Assembly: GCA_014860845.1 (NCBI GenBank)
Contig: JACZIY010000786.1
Location: 1-13,814, forward strand
Direction: 5' to 3'
DNA: 13,814 bases
DNA from: Anaerolineaceae bacterium
GTDB taxonomy: Bacteria > Chloroflexota > Anaerolineae > Anaerolineales > Anaerolineaceae
Part shown: in pieces, positions 1 to 6,438 of the stretch
Numbering within the stretch: the first letter of the stretch is position 1
Layout of the letters: each line of letters opens with the position of its first letter
The notes under the pieces: generated by a model
Told to the model about the DNA's origin: nothing
Seen by the model: only the letters and a program-made list of their open reading frames with translations
Databases searched by the model: none
Position numbers and translations under genes: made by a program

Positions 1-354
1 ACCCTGCCTGGCGCGATCATATTGCACGCTGGCAGAATTTAATTGTGATTGAGCTGCTTGAATCCCGGCGTCTGCCTGATCCACTGCTGCCATTGCCTGG
101 TTATACTGTGCTTTCATGATCTCATCATCCAGGTGGAACAATTGCTGATCTAACTGCACATTCTCGCCTTCCTGCACGAAGATTTCTTTGATCATGCCAC
201 CCACCTGGGGTGAGATGGTAAATTTATCAGCTGAGATCGTCCCGGAAGCAGTGATTTGAGTCTCGGTGGTTTCACCCTCCAGCAAGCCACAGCCGCTTAA
301 TGGAATGATCATCAGGGCAAATATTATGCTGATTAAAGTAGTTTTAGATTTCAT
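1..354 (-). CDS. HlyD/YbhG-like efflux adaptor lipoprotein (partial, C-terminus beyond left edge)
   Basis: Only the first 118 residues are in the window. The start is an ATG at 354 with GGGAG seven bases upstream. The N-terminus is a lipoprotein signal: basic residues, a hydrophobic stretch, then the lipobox LSGC with Cys at about residue 22. After a short spacer comes the biotinyl-lipoyl half-motif of membrane fusion proteins (ASGTISADKFTISPQVGG, then IKEIFVQEGENV and LFHLDD at about residues 37-76). An Ala/Gln-rich segment then opens the coiled-coil hairpin. Family knowledge: HlyD/MacA/YbhG adaptors link an inner-membrane ABC exporter to the outside. It is the last visible gene of the minus-strand ABC operon, 45 bp after the permease, so it very likely belongs to that transporter. 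Lipid anchoring instead of an N-terminal transmembrane helix is the odd point. I am sure of the family; the substrate is unknown. Confidence 0.88.
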   Translation of the reverse strand, partial: MKSKTTLISIIFALMIIPLSGCGLLEGETTETQITASGTISADKFTISPQVGGMIKEIFVQEGENVQLDQQLFHLDDEIMKAQYNQAMAAVDQADAGIQAAQSQLNSASVQYDRARQG

Positions 355-399
355 GAATTTCTCCCAAAATGAACTAAGAATGAATTGCATCAAAAAACC

Positions 400-1536
400 T
401 TACAATCGTTTTCTGAATGTAGCCACGGAAGCGGCAAAATATAAAATGCTGAGGATGATTAACGACCGGATCGATCCCCACATAAACGCGAATTCGGTTC
501 CCTTGACCATGATGCCACGGATGATGACCAGGAAATGGGTGATGGGCAGGAGTTCACTGAACCAGTAGGTGACCAGTGGCATTCCCTGTCGTGAAAACAT
601 CAAACCAGAAAGGATGATAGCCGGGATCAAGACAATCCCGACAGCCAGGTACATGGCTTGCATCTGCGTTCGGGAAATATTGGAGATCATCACGCCCATC
701 CCCAATGATCCCAGGGTAAAGATCGAACTTAACAACACCAATAACCAGAAACTGCCTTGAATAACAATCCCAAACATATAGATGGCCACCAGTAATGTCA
801 TGATGGTGTTCAGCACACCCACGACCAGATACGGGATGATTTTGCCCAATACCAACTCCCAGGATCGAATCGGGGTCACTACCAGTTGCTCCATGGTGCC
901 CTGTTCGCGCTCACGCACGATTGCTAAGGCTGTCAACAATAATGCCTGCACCTGCAGAACCATGGCGGTCAGACCCGGGATCATGTAAATCTTGTTTTTA
1001 CCATCCGGGTTATACAATGTTTTGGTATAGGTCTGCACAGGTAATTGCAGTCCTGATATGCCTAATTGGGCAGCATTGCGCTCCAGTTGCTCAGTTAAGA
1101 TATACTGGGTTGCGACCTGCGCGATGGTTTCTAATTTCAGATTGGCTGTCTGCGCTTCCGCTGGGTCCGATCCATTTACATAAAACTGCACGGCAGTCGA
1201 TCTTCCGGCAGCCAGATCATTACCAAAATTGGCCGGGATATAAATCCCAGCGCTGACCTGCTCGCGATCGATCAAATCCAGGATTTCGTCCTCGGATAAA
1301 ACGTCATAATCATAAGAAAACTGTTCACTGGCCGTAAAATACTCCAGATAGCGTCGGCTTTCATCGGTTTTTGAGAGATCAGCGACTGCCAGCCTGATAT
1401 TACTACTTTCACCCGAGACTCCGTACCCCAATAAAATCAAAAGAAAAGTAGGCAACACAATGATGATTGCCAGGGTGCGGTAATCGCGCATGATGTGATA
1501 ATATTCTTTTCGCACGATTGTCCAAAATCGTTCCAT
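400..1536 (-). CDS. ABC-2 type exporter permease (YbhR/YbhS/YhhJ family)
   Basis: A 378-residue protein with the layout of the drug-export ABC-2 family. It has one transmembrane helix near the N-terminus (about 22-40), a large extracytoplasmic domain (about 43-185), then five more helices (about 186-207, 232-255, 262-285, 294-315 and 352-373). The cytoplasmic signature REREQGTMEQLVVTPI at 208-223, after the second helix, is the family hallmark. The ATG at 1536 lies 3 bp after the stop of the upstream ATPase gene, and its Shine-Dalgarno sequence (GGGAGG) sits inside the end of that gene, so the two are translationally coupled. E. coli YbhFSR has two permeases. Only one is visible here, so it may work as a homodimer, or a second one may lie beyond the left edge. 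Family confidence is high; the exported compound cannot be told from sequence. Confidence 0.93.
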   Translation of the reverse strand: MERFWTIVRKEYYHIMRDYRTLAIIIVLPTFLLILLGYGVSGESSNIRLAVADLSKTDESRRYLEYFTASEQFSYDYDVLSEDEILDLIDREQVSAGIYIPANFGNDLAAGRSTAVQFYVNGSDPAEAQTANLKLETIAQVATQYILTEQLERNAAQLGISGLQLPVQTYTKTLYNPDGKNKIYMIPGLTAMVLQVQALLLTALAIVREREQGTMEQLVVTPIRSWELVLGKIIPYLVVGVLNTIMTLLVAIYMFGIVIQGSFWLLVLLSSIFTLGSLGMGVMISNISRTQMQAMYLAVGIVLIPAIILSGLMFSRQGMPLVTYWFSELLPITHFLVIIRGIMVKGTEFAFMWGSIRSLIILSILYFAASVATFRKRL

Positions 1537-1539
1537 GAG

Positions 1540-2499
1540 TTATCCTCCCAAAGAGTCTTGCGGGCTTGCCTTTAAGCGACTCTCGACCATATTAATGAAT
1601 ACGTCTTCCAGAGAAGGCAGAATTGTTTCTATTTCAGTTACCTGGATACCAGCATTCTGCAGTGTGCTGGTAAGATTGTCGACTTGCTCTTCATCCTTCA
1701 AGGTGACATGCAGGCGCACACCATGGATGGCAGCGTCCGTCACGCCCGGAATCTGATCCGTAATTTCTTCCGCTCTTAATGGTTGGTCACAGGTGACCTG
1801 CACCAGCACACCGGGCATCTCATCTTTCAAAGTATCCGGGCTGGCTAACGCGATCATCTGGGCTTGATACATCATCCCGATCGTATTGCAATATTCAGCT
1901 TCGTCCATATAGTGGGTGGTTGCCAGAATGGAAATGCCTTCGCTGGCCATTTCGTAAATCAGATCCCAAAATTCACGTCGGGAGAGGGGATCGACCCCTG
2001 CAGTAGCTTCATCCAGAAACAACATGGGCGGTTTATGAGCAATGGCACAGGCCAAAGCCAGGCGCTGTCGCCAGGCACCGGATAAGCTGCTGGTCAATTC
2101 TTTCTCAACCCCGCGTAACCCACTCTGGTCGATTAAATTCTGAATGCGTTTGTTGCGGTCGCTCCTGGGGACACCATAAATAGAAGCATAAAAATTCAAA
2201 TTTTCTATGGCAGTCAGGTCGTCATACAGAGAGAATTTCTGTGACATATAACCAATATTCTTCTTAATCTCTTCTGCATCTTTACGAATATCAAATCCCA
2301 ACACGCTGGCATTTCCAGAACTGGGACGAATAATGCCACATAACATACGGATGGTGGTGGTTTTTCCAGCGCCATTGGGTCCCAATAGTCCGAAAATCTC
2401 GCCTTTGGGCACATAAAAATTGACTCTATCCACGGCAGTAAAAGAGCCAAAATGCCGGCTCAGGTCAAAGGTTTCGATGGCGTTTGAATAAGCGTTCAA
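1540..2499 (-). CDS. ABC transporter ATPase, second (consensus Walker/H-loop) subunit of a YbhF-like pair
   Basis: A 319-residue nucleotide-binding subunit. Motifs in order: Walker A GPNGAGKTT at 40-48, Q-loop Gln87, signature LSGAW at 139-143 (Ala in place of the second Gly), Walker B ending in LFLDE with Asp163/Glu164, D-loop around 168-170, and H-loop His196 in ATTHYMDEAE. Residues from about 230 form the extra C-terminal domain seen in YbhF/CcmA-like exporters, ending in PSLEDVFI. The start is a TTG whose last two bases and the next A form the stop of the upstream ATPase gene (TTGA overlap of 4 bp), a typical coupled junction. No ATG or GTG lies between it and the conserved domain. This half has intact nucleotide-binding and switch residues but an altered signature motif, the complement of its partner (see findings). 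Confidence 0.94.
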   Translation of the reverse strand: MNAYSNAIETFDLSRHFGSFTAVDRVNFYVPKGEIFGLLGPNGAGKTTTIRMLCGIIRPSSGNASVLGFDIRKDAEEIKKNIGYMSQKFSLYDDLTAIENLNFYASIYGVPRSDRNKRIQNLIDQSGLRGVEKELTSSLSGAWRQRLALACAIAHKPPMLFLDEATAGVDPLSRREFWDLIYEMASEGISILATTHYMDEAEYCNTIGMMYQAQMIALASPDTLKDEMPGVLVQVTCDQPLRAEEITDQIPGVTDAAIHGVRLHVTLKDEEQVDNLTSTLQNAGIQVTEIETILPSLEDVFINMVESRLKASPQDSLGG

Positions 2500-3509
2500 T
2501 TCCTTGACCGCCTTTCTTCCACCAGATGAATGAATACATCCTCCATGCTGCGTTTGGAATGACGTAGGACTTTGATTTCAGCACCTTCGGATTTCAATGT
2601 GTTTTCAAGCAACGTGGTCGCAGTAAAAGGATCTTCAACAGATAATCTTAAGCGGTCTCCGATGGTCCGCCATTGTAGAATATAGGGGGCATCGCTAACC
2701 ACCTGACGCATGACTTTGCGTGGCTTGGCTTTCACTTCTACAATTTCAAATGGCAAACCGTTTTGCAGGTCATTCGGAGAACCAGTGGTGAGTAATTTCC
2801 CATTATATAGAATACCTACCTGATGACAGCGCTCTGCTTCATCCATATACGGGGTACTGACAATCACAGTTACCCCCTCCTGTACCACCTTGGATAGGAT
2901 CACCCATAACTCACGCCTGCTGACCGGATCGACACCTGTGGATGGCTCATCCAGGAGTAATACCTGTGGTTCATGCAATAGTGCGCAGGCTAATGCCAGT
3001 TTCTTCTTCATACCACCGGACAAATTGGCAGCCCGGCGATCGGTAAATTCTTTCAGGCGGGTAAAAGCAAGCATCTCCTGAATGCGTTCATTTCTGCGTT
3101 TACCATGTACCCCATTAATATCAGCAAAGAAAATTAAATTTTCCATCACGGATAGATCCGGATAAAGACTGAAATTTTGGGGCATATAGCCGATTAACTG
3201 TCTGGCCTTGCGTTTTTCGCGTCGGGTATCGAATCCTCCCACTTTTGCAGTACCTCTCGTGGTTGGCATGACCGAAGCCAGCATGCGCAATGTGGTGGTT
3301 TTCCCTGCTCCATCCGGACCTAACAATCCAAACATCTGACCGCTTGGCACGGCGATACTGAGATCTTCCACTGCAAAGATACCATTTTTTCCTCTGGTAA
3401 ATTTCTTACTCAGATCGTGTGCTTCCACCTGAAAAGTGGTCGCCTGGGAATCTTTGGTTTTTTCGAGCTGTTTTACAACTGATTGTTGAAATTTCCTTAA
3501 TACTGTCAA
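2496..3509 (-). CDS. ABC transporter ATPase, first (degenerate H-loop) subunit of a YbhF-like pair
   Basis: First gene of the minus-strand exporter operon. The frame stays open to a GTG at 3587 (363 residues), but that codon has no ribosome binding site. The TTG at 3509 has a perfect AAGGAG five bases upstream (3515-3520), so I choose it, giving 337 residues. In that numbering: Walker A GPDGAGKTT at 64-72 (Asn replaced by Asp), Q-loop Gln111, canonical signature LSGGM at 163-167, Walker B LLLDE with Asp187/Glu188, and H-loop replaced by STPYMDEAE, with Pro220 where the switch His should be. The C-terminal accessory domain ends in MEDVFIHLVEE. From memory, the N-terminal half of fused YbhF also has a GPDGAGKT Walker A and lacks the H-loop His, so this and the next gene look like YbhF split in two. 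The role is powering export with the permease and adaptor downstream. Confidence 0.9.
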   Translation of the reverse strand: MTVLRKFQQSVVKQLEKTKDSQATTFQVEAHDLSKKFTRGKNGIFAVEDLSIAVPSGQMFGLLGPDGAGKTTTLRMLASVMPTTRGTAKVGGFDTRREKRKARQLIGYMPQNFSLYPDLSVMENLIFFADINGVHGKRRNERIQEMLAFTRLKEFTDRRAANLSGGMKKKLALACALLHEPQVLLLDEPSTGVDPVSRRELWVILSKVVQEGVTVIVSTPYMDEAERCHQVGILYNGKLLTTGSPNDLQNGLPFEIVEVKAKPRKVMRQVVSDAPYILQWRTIGDRLRLSVEDPFTATTLLENTLKSEGAEIKVLRHSKRSMEDVFIHLVEERRSRN

Positions 3510-3514
3510 ACCAG

Positions 3515-3520
3515 CTCCTT
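3515..3520 (-). promoter_or_regulatory. Shine-Dalgarno deciding the TTG start of the first ATPase gene
   Basis: On the minus strand AAGGAG stands five bases before the TTG at 3509. The longer alternative, GTG at 3587, has no purine-rich motif in front of it, and the extra 26 residues show no recognisable domain. This favours the shorter protein. Confidence 0.6.
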
Positions 3521-3554
3521 CTAATGGCAGAACTTCTGCTTCATTTATAAAGGG

Positions 3555-3583
3555 AATATGATTTGTGTGGTAGATGTATCCAA
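3555..3583 (-). promoter_or_regulatory. Weak sigma70-like promoter candidate for the ABC operon
   Basis: On the minus strand TTGGAT (3578-3583) and CATATT (3555-3560) are separated by 17 bp. Each matches the consensus only partly. If used, transcription would start near 3548. That is downstream of the GTG at 3587 and upstream of the TTG at 3509, in line with the preferred start. Evidence is positional and weak. Confidence 0.25.
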
Positions 3584-3596
3584 CCACGAGCTGGTA

Positions 3597-3630
3597 TGAC
3601 TGCCATCATAACGGGGCATGAGTGCAGTCA
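3597..3630. repeat. Inverted repeat TGACTGC-N20-GCAGTCA, candidate operator
   Basis: Perfect 7-bp arms at 3597-3603 and 3624-3630, with 20 bp between them, lie in the intergenic region between the divergent ABC operon and the histidine kinase gene. The position just upstream of the candidate ABC promoter would suit an activator site, for example for the adjacent NarL-type regulator. No binding evidence exists beyond symmetry and location. Confidence 0.4.
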
Positions 3631-3682
3631 CCTGATCCATGTCCGATGGTCATGTTTTCGGTTCATAATCGGAAAATTATGT

Positions 3683-3694
3683 TAATATCGTAAT
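3683..3694 (+). promoter_or_regulatory. -10-like hexamer placing the kinase start codon at the transcript 5' end (candidate)
   Basis: TAATAT at 3683-3688 ends six bases before the ATG at 3695, and there is no Shine-Dalgarno sequence in front of that ATG. This spacing predicts a transcript starting at or next to the A of the ATG (leaderless). No good -35 match is visible upstream, so this rests on the hexamer, the spacing and the missing ribosome binding site. Confidence 0.35.
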
Positions 3695-4939
3695 ATGAGA
3701 ATAACAACACCTACGGAACCCGGGCTGATTCGCATATTCCGTTTTTTTGTGATTGCAGAAACCATTGCATTTTCATTTGTTCCGTTTGCTGAATGGTTAT
3801 TTACCGGTCAGGTTTCCCAATTTTATAGAGACCCGTTCTATTTCATTTTTCTTCAGGCGTTATTTTTATCCATCTACCTCTCCATTCCCTGGCTACTACG
3901 GAAACTGCGCTCGTTGTATTTATTGATCGCTTTGTTTGTGGCCGTACTCATTCCTCCTATCATTGTGAACATTGACCTGACTACCAGGTTTCACAGTGGG
4001 CAGGGGATTGAGATGTACCGGCTGTGGGCATTATTACCGTTATTGATGATTGCACTGGTTCCGGCTGCCTGGCAATATGATTTTCAGAAGGTGTTTATTG
4101 TCAATACGGGACTGGGTATTTTTGATGGTCTTTATATGGTCTTTCTGTATGGTGGTTTTAACACTGACTTATTGATGCCGCTCTTTGCGATCTTTATCCG
4201 GGTGCTGACACTCAACCTGGTTGCACTGATGATCACAGAATTGATGGCTACCCAGCGTGAACAAAGACGGGATCTGATGCGCGCTAATCTGCGACTCAGT
4301 CAACAGGCATTGGTACAGGATCAACTGGCAGTTAGTCGCGAACGCAACCGTTTAGCGCGTGAATTGCACGATACCCTGGCGCATACCCTCAGCGGTCTGA
4401 CAGTACAACTTGAAGCCATCCATACGATTTTGGAGACCGAACAACAAGAAGTGAAAGACATGCTGGAAAAAGCACTGTTCACTGCGCGTAATGGTCTCGA
4501 AGAAACCCGTAGGGCAATGAAAGCATTACGAGCAGAACCGCTTGAGGATCTGGGTTTACAGCTTGCTCTCCAGAATTTGGTGGTAAATATTCAGGCACGC
4601 GCCAATCTCGATATTCACCTGAATCTTTCCGATCATTCTTTCGCATTTTCTCAGGATGAAGAGCAAATGGTTTACCGTATCACCCAGGAAGCACTGGAAA
4701 ACATTGTTCATCACGCCAAAGCCAAAAATGTCTGGGTTGAACTCGCGCAGAATTCCGGTTCTAATGTTCTCAAGATTCGGGATGATGGTATTGGTTTTGA
4801 TGTTTCCATTCTGAATAAAAAAAATGATCGCTTGGGGTTAAGAGGAATGCGGGAACGTGCGGAGATGTTAAACGCCAGGCTGGATATTGACAGCCAACCC
4901 AATAAAGGTACTTTGATACAATTAAAGTTAAGGAATTAA
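3695..4939 (+). CDS. Membrane sensor histidine kinase, NarL/LiaS type (HisKA_3)
   Basis: A 414-residue kinase. Residues 1-185 hold about six hydrophobic helices (roughly 15-35, 47-66, 72-92, 108-125, 133-153 and 160-182) with short loops, so there is no large external sensor domain and the stimulus is probably sensed in or near the membrane. A linker helix leads to the HisKA_3 dimerisation box RNRLARELHDTLAH, with phospho-accepting His225. The HATPase_c domain follows: N-box around EALENIVHHA (332-341), G1 box DDGIGF (363-368), G2 box GLRGMRERAE (381-390) and GTLIQL near the C-terminus. All catalytic boxes are intact. The response regulator starts 1 bp after its stop, so the two form a cognate pair. 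It is divergent from the ABC exporter, an arrangement common for envelope-stress or drug-sensing systems; that function is inferred. Start: ATG at 3695 without a ribosome binding site, possibly leaderless. Confidence 0.93.
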   Translation: MRITTPTEPGLIRIFRFFVIAETIAFSFVPFAEWLFTGQVSQFYRDPFYFIFLQALFLSIYLSIPWLLRKLRSLYLLIALFVAVLIPPIIVNIDLTTRFHSGQGIEMYRLWALLPLLMIALVPAAWQYDFQKVFIVNTGLGIFDGLYMVFLYGGFNTDLLMPLFAIFIRVLTLNLVALMITELMATQREQRRDLMRANLRLSQQALVQDQLAVSRERNRLARELHDTLAHTLSGLTVQLEAIHTILETEQQEVKDMLEKALFTARNGLEETRRAMKALRAEPLEDLGLQLALQNLVVNIQARANLDIHLNLSDHSFAFSQDEEQMVYRITQEALENIVHHAKAKNVWVELAQNSGSNVLKIRDDGIGFDVSILNKKNDRLGLRGMRERAEMLNARLDIDSQPNKGTLIQLKLRN

Positions 4940-4940
4940 T

Positions 4941-5594
4941 ATGATACGTGTGATCGTGTGTGATGATCAGGAAATTGTCTGCCAGGGCTTGAGTACCATT
5001 CTTAATAATGATCCTCAAATCCAGGTGGTGGCAACGGCAAATAACGGGTTGGAAGTTATGGAATTGGTGGCAACTCATCAGCCTGATCTGGTATTGATGG
5101 ACTTGAAAATGCCCGATTTAAATGGTATCCAGGCTACTCAAAAGATCAACAGTAGTTTTCCGCAAATAAAAGTATTGGTTCTGACTACTTATGACGATGA
5201 TGAATGGCTATTTGATGCTATCCGGGCTGGTGCAGCCGGTTATTTGCTTAAGGATACGCCTGCAGCTTCTTTGATACAGGCAATTAAAGGTACACTGGAA
5301 GGTGAAACTTATCTGGATCCGAACGTGGCGGGCAAAGTGCTTCATAATGTCGCCCGTCAGAACCAAACCCCGGTCTCGGGATTCCATGTGCAACTCAGCG
5401 AACGCGAAACGGATGTGCTGCAATTGATGGCACGTGGCCTCACGAATGCGGACATTGCCCGTGAATTATATCTGTCGGAGGGAACAGTCAGAAATTACAC
5501 CAGTGCAATTTTCACAAAATTGGGGGTGAATGATCGCACACAGGCAGTCATTGTTGCCTTGCGATATGGATTGGTGAACATTCATGATGTATAA
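4941..5594 (+). CDS. NarL/LuxR-family response regulator
   Basis: A 217-residue two-domain regulator. The receiver domain (about 1-120) has the acidic pair Asp8/Asp9, phospho-acceptor Asp54 in LVLMDLKMPD, Thr82 and Lys104, so it should be phosphorylated normally. A linker leads to a LuxR/GerE helix-turn-helix at about 152-215 (LSERETDVLQLMARGLTNAD... then LSEGTVRNYTSAIFTKLGV). The ATG follows the kinase stop after one base, with AAGG about seven bases ahead, so it is co-expressed and almost certainly phosphorylated by that kinase. Targets are not known from sequence. The divergent ABC exporter and the operon's own promoter are the obvious candidates, with the inverted repeat at 3597-3630 as a possible site. 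Confidence 0.95.
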   Translation: MIRVIVCDDQEIVCQGLSTILNNDPQIQVVATANNGLEVMELVATHQPDLVLMDLKMPDLNGIQATQKINSSFPQIKVLVLTTYDDDEWLFDAIRAGAAGYLLKDTPAASLIQAIKGTLEGETYLDPNVAGKVLHNVARQNQTPVSGFHVQLSERETDVLQLMARGLTNADIARELYLSEGTVRNYTSAIFTKLGVNDRTQAVIVALRYGLVNIHDV

Positions 5595-5667
5595 ACCATC
5601 GTAAGAAGCATACTCCAATACTCTACATAACCTTGTACAAATAATCACAATTAAACCAGATGCTTTA

Positions 5668-5673
5668 TATAAT
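5668..5673 (+). promoter_or_regulatory. -10 candidate TATAAT for the DeoC-like gene
   Basis: A perfect TATAAT sits 52 bp before the ATG at 5726 in the otherwise featureless 131-bp gap after the response regulator. I see no matching -35 at 16-18 bp. The region is AT-rich, so chance is possible. Confidence 0.3.
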
Positions 5674-5725
5674 AAATTGGCTCCTTCATTTTCAACGATT
5701 ATTGTTTTAATAAAAGGTATTAATA

Positions 5726-6388
5726 ATGGAATATTCCTCACAATCGCTTTCTCAACGGATGATTTTAACGGCAGCCATGCCTTTTGATGATTTACGTGCC
5801 ATCGAAAAATTAATGACAGATTACTCATCCGGCTTTGGATTAGCTGTTCTGCCTTCCTATCTAAAACCAGCCAGAGCGATGCTCGCCAAGGACCACGAAA
5901 GTAAATTGATCGGACTGGTTGGTTATCCGACCGGGGGAGTTTCCACCAAAACCAAAGTCATTGAAGTCCGCGATATGTATTTCGAAGGAGCTGATGCATT
6001 CCATGTGGTGGTGAATACCAGTTTTGTCCTATCAGGCAATTGGGAGGATCTCGAATGTGAATTGCTCTCTGTAGTTCATGCTGCTGGGGATCGACCTGTC
6101 AGTTTGATTCTTGAAGCAGCTTATCTCAGTGACCCACAAATTATGCGCCTGATTAACATTTGTGCCGAAACAGGTATCAGGAGCATCGGGACTTCTACTG
6201 GTTGGTTGCCAAAGAACCCGGACTTGGAACAGATCAAACGGATTTCCGAAATGGTCTATCAACGTATGACGATTATGGCAGCTGGGGTTGTCAGTCTCGA
6301 CCAGGTGAATGAATACCTGGAAGCGGGTGCTGATCAAATCATTATTCGCCAACAACATGCTGAAGCCATCCTGGCACAAATAGCATAA
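5726..6388 (+). CDS. DeoC-fold (deoxyribose-phosphate aldolase-like) protein lacking catalytic lysines, probable pseudoenzyme
   Basis: A 220-residue protein, the usual DERA length, that aligns by eye with DeoC along its whole length: LVGYPTGGVSTKTKVIEV (64-81), then GADAFHVVVN (88-97), SLILEAAYLSD (126-136), GTSTGW (155-160) and AAGVVS (185-190). In active DERA these segments read GADEVDVV (Asp102), KVILE (Lys137), KTSTG (Schiff-base Lys167) and VKASGG (Lys201). Here the four positions are His93, Ser126, Gly155 and Met184. The fold signature is kept but the aldolase reaction (deoxyribose-5-phosphate to glyceraldehyde-3-phosphate and acetaldehyde) should not be possible. The frame is intact with no internal stop, and AAAGG lies eight bases before the ATG, so it looks like a maintained gene, not a decaying one. 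It stands alone: it is followed convergently by a peptidase gene and has no nucleoside-catabolism neighbours. The role is unknown; it could bind a phosphorylated ligand or act as a regulatory subunit. Confidence 0.75.
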   Translation: MEYSSQSLSQRMILTAAMPFDDLRAIEKLMTDYSSGFGLAVLPSYLKPARAMLAKDHESKLIGLVGYPTGGVSTKTKVIEVRDMYFEGADAFHVVVNTSFVLSGNWEDLECELLSVVHAAGDRPVSLILEAAYLSDPQIMRLINICAETGIRSIGTSTGWLPKNPDLEQIKRISEMVYQRMTIMAAGVVSLDQVNEYLEAGADQIIIRQQHAEAILAQIA

Positions 6389-6421
6389 CTGAATTTAATT
6401 AAAACGATTACAAAAATCATC

Positions 6422-6438
6422 TTATTAAAACTTAATAA
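6422..6438. repeat. AT-only inverted repeat TTATTAA-AAC-TTAATAA between convergent genes
   Basis: Perfect 7-bp arms around a 3-bp loop overlap the stop codon of the C39-like gene in the 43-bp gap between two convergent genes. It could act as a weak bidirectional 3' end, but the stem has no G-C pairs and no clean U-tract, so I do not call it a terminator. Confidence 0.3.

Noticed and set aside
266..1256. Plus-strand open frames opposite the permease and adaptor genes
   Set aside because: They are antisense to clearly coding transporter genes, and their translations are rich in Met, Arg and Asn without domain signals.
3651..3679. TTTTC...GAAAA near-palindrome upstream of the kinase gene
   Set aside because: Only five pairs match, and the inner positions do not continue the symmetry in this AT-rich region.
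5466..5828. Minus-strand open frame across the gap between the response regulator and the DeoC-like gene
   Set aside because: It overlaps the 3' end of one real gene and the 5' end of another, has low-complexity hydrophobic content and has no supported start.
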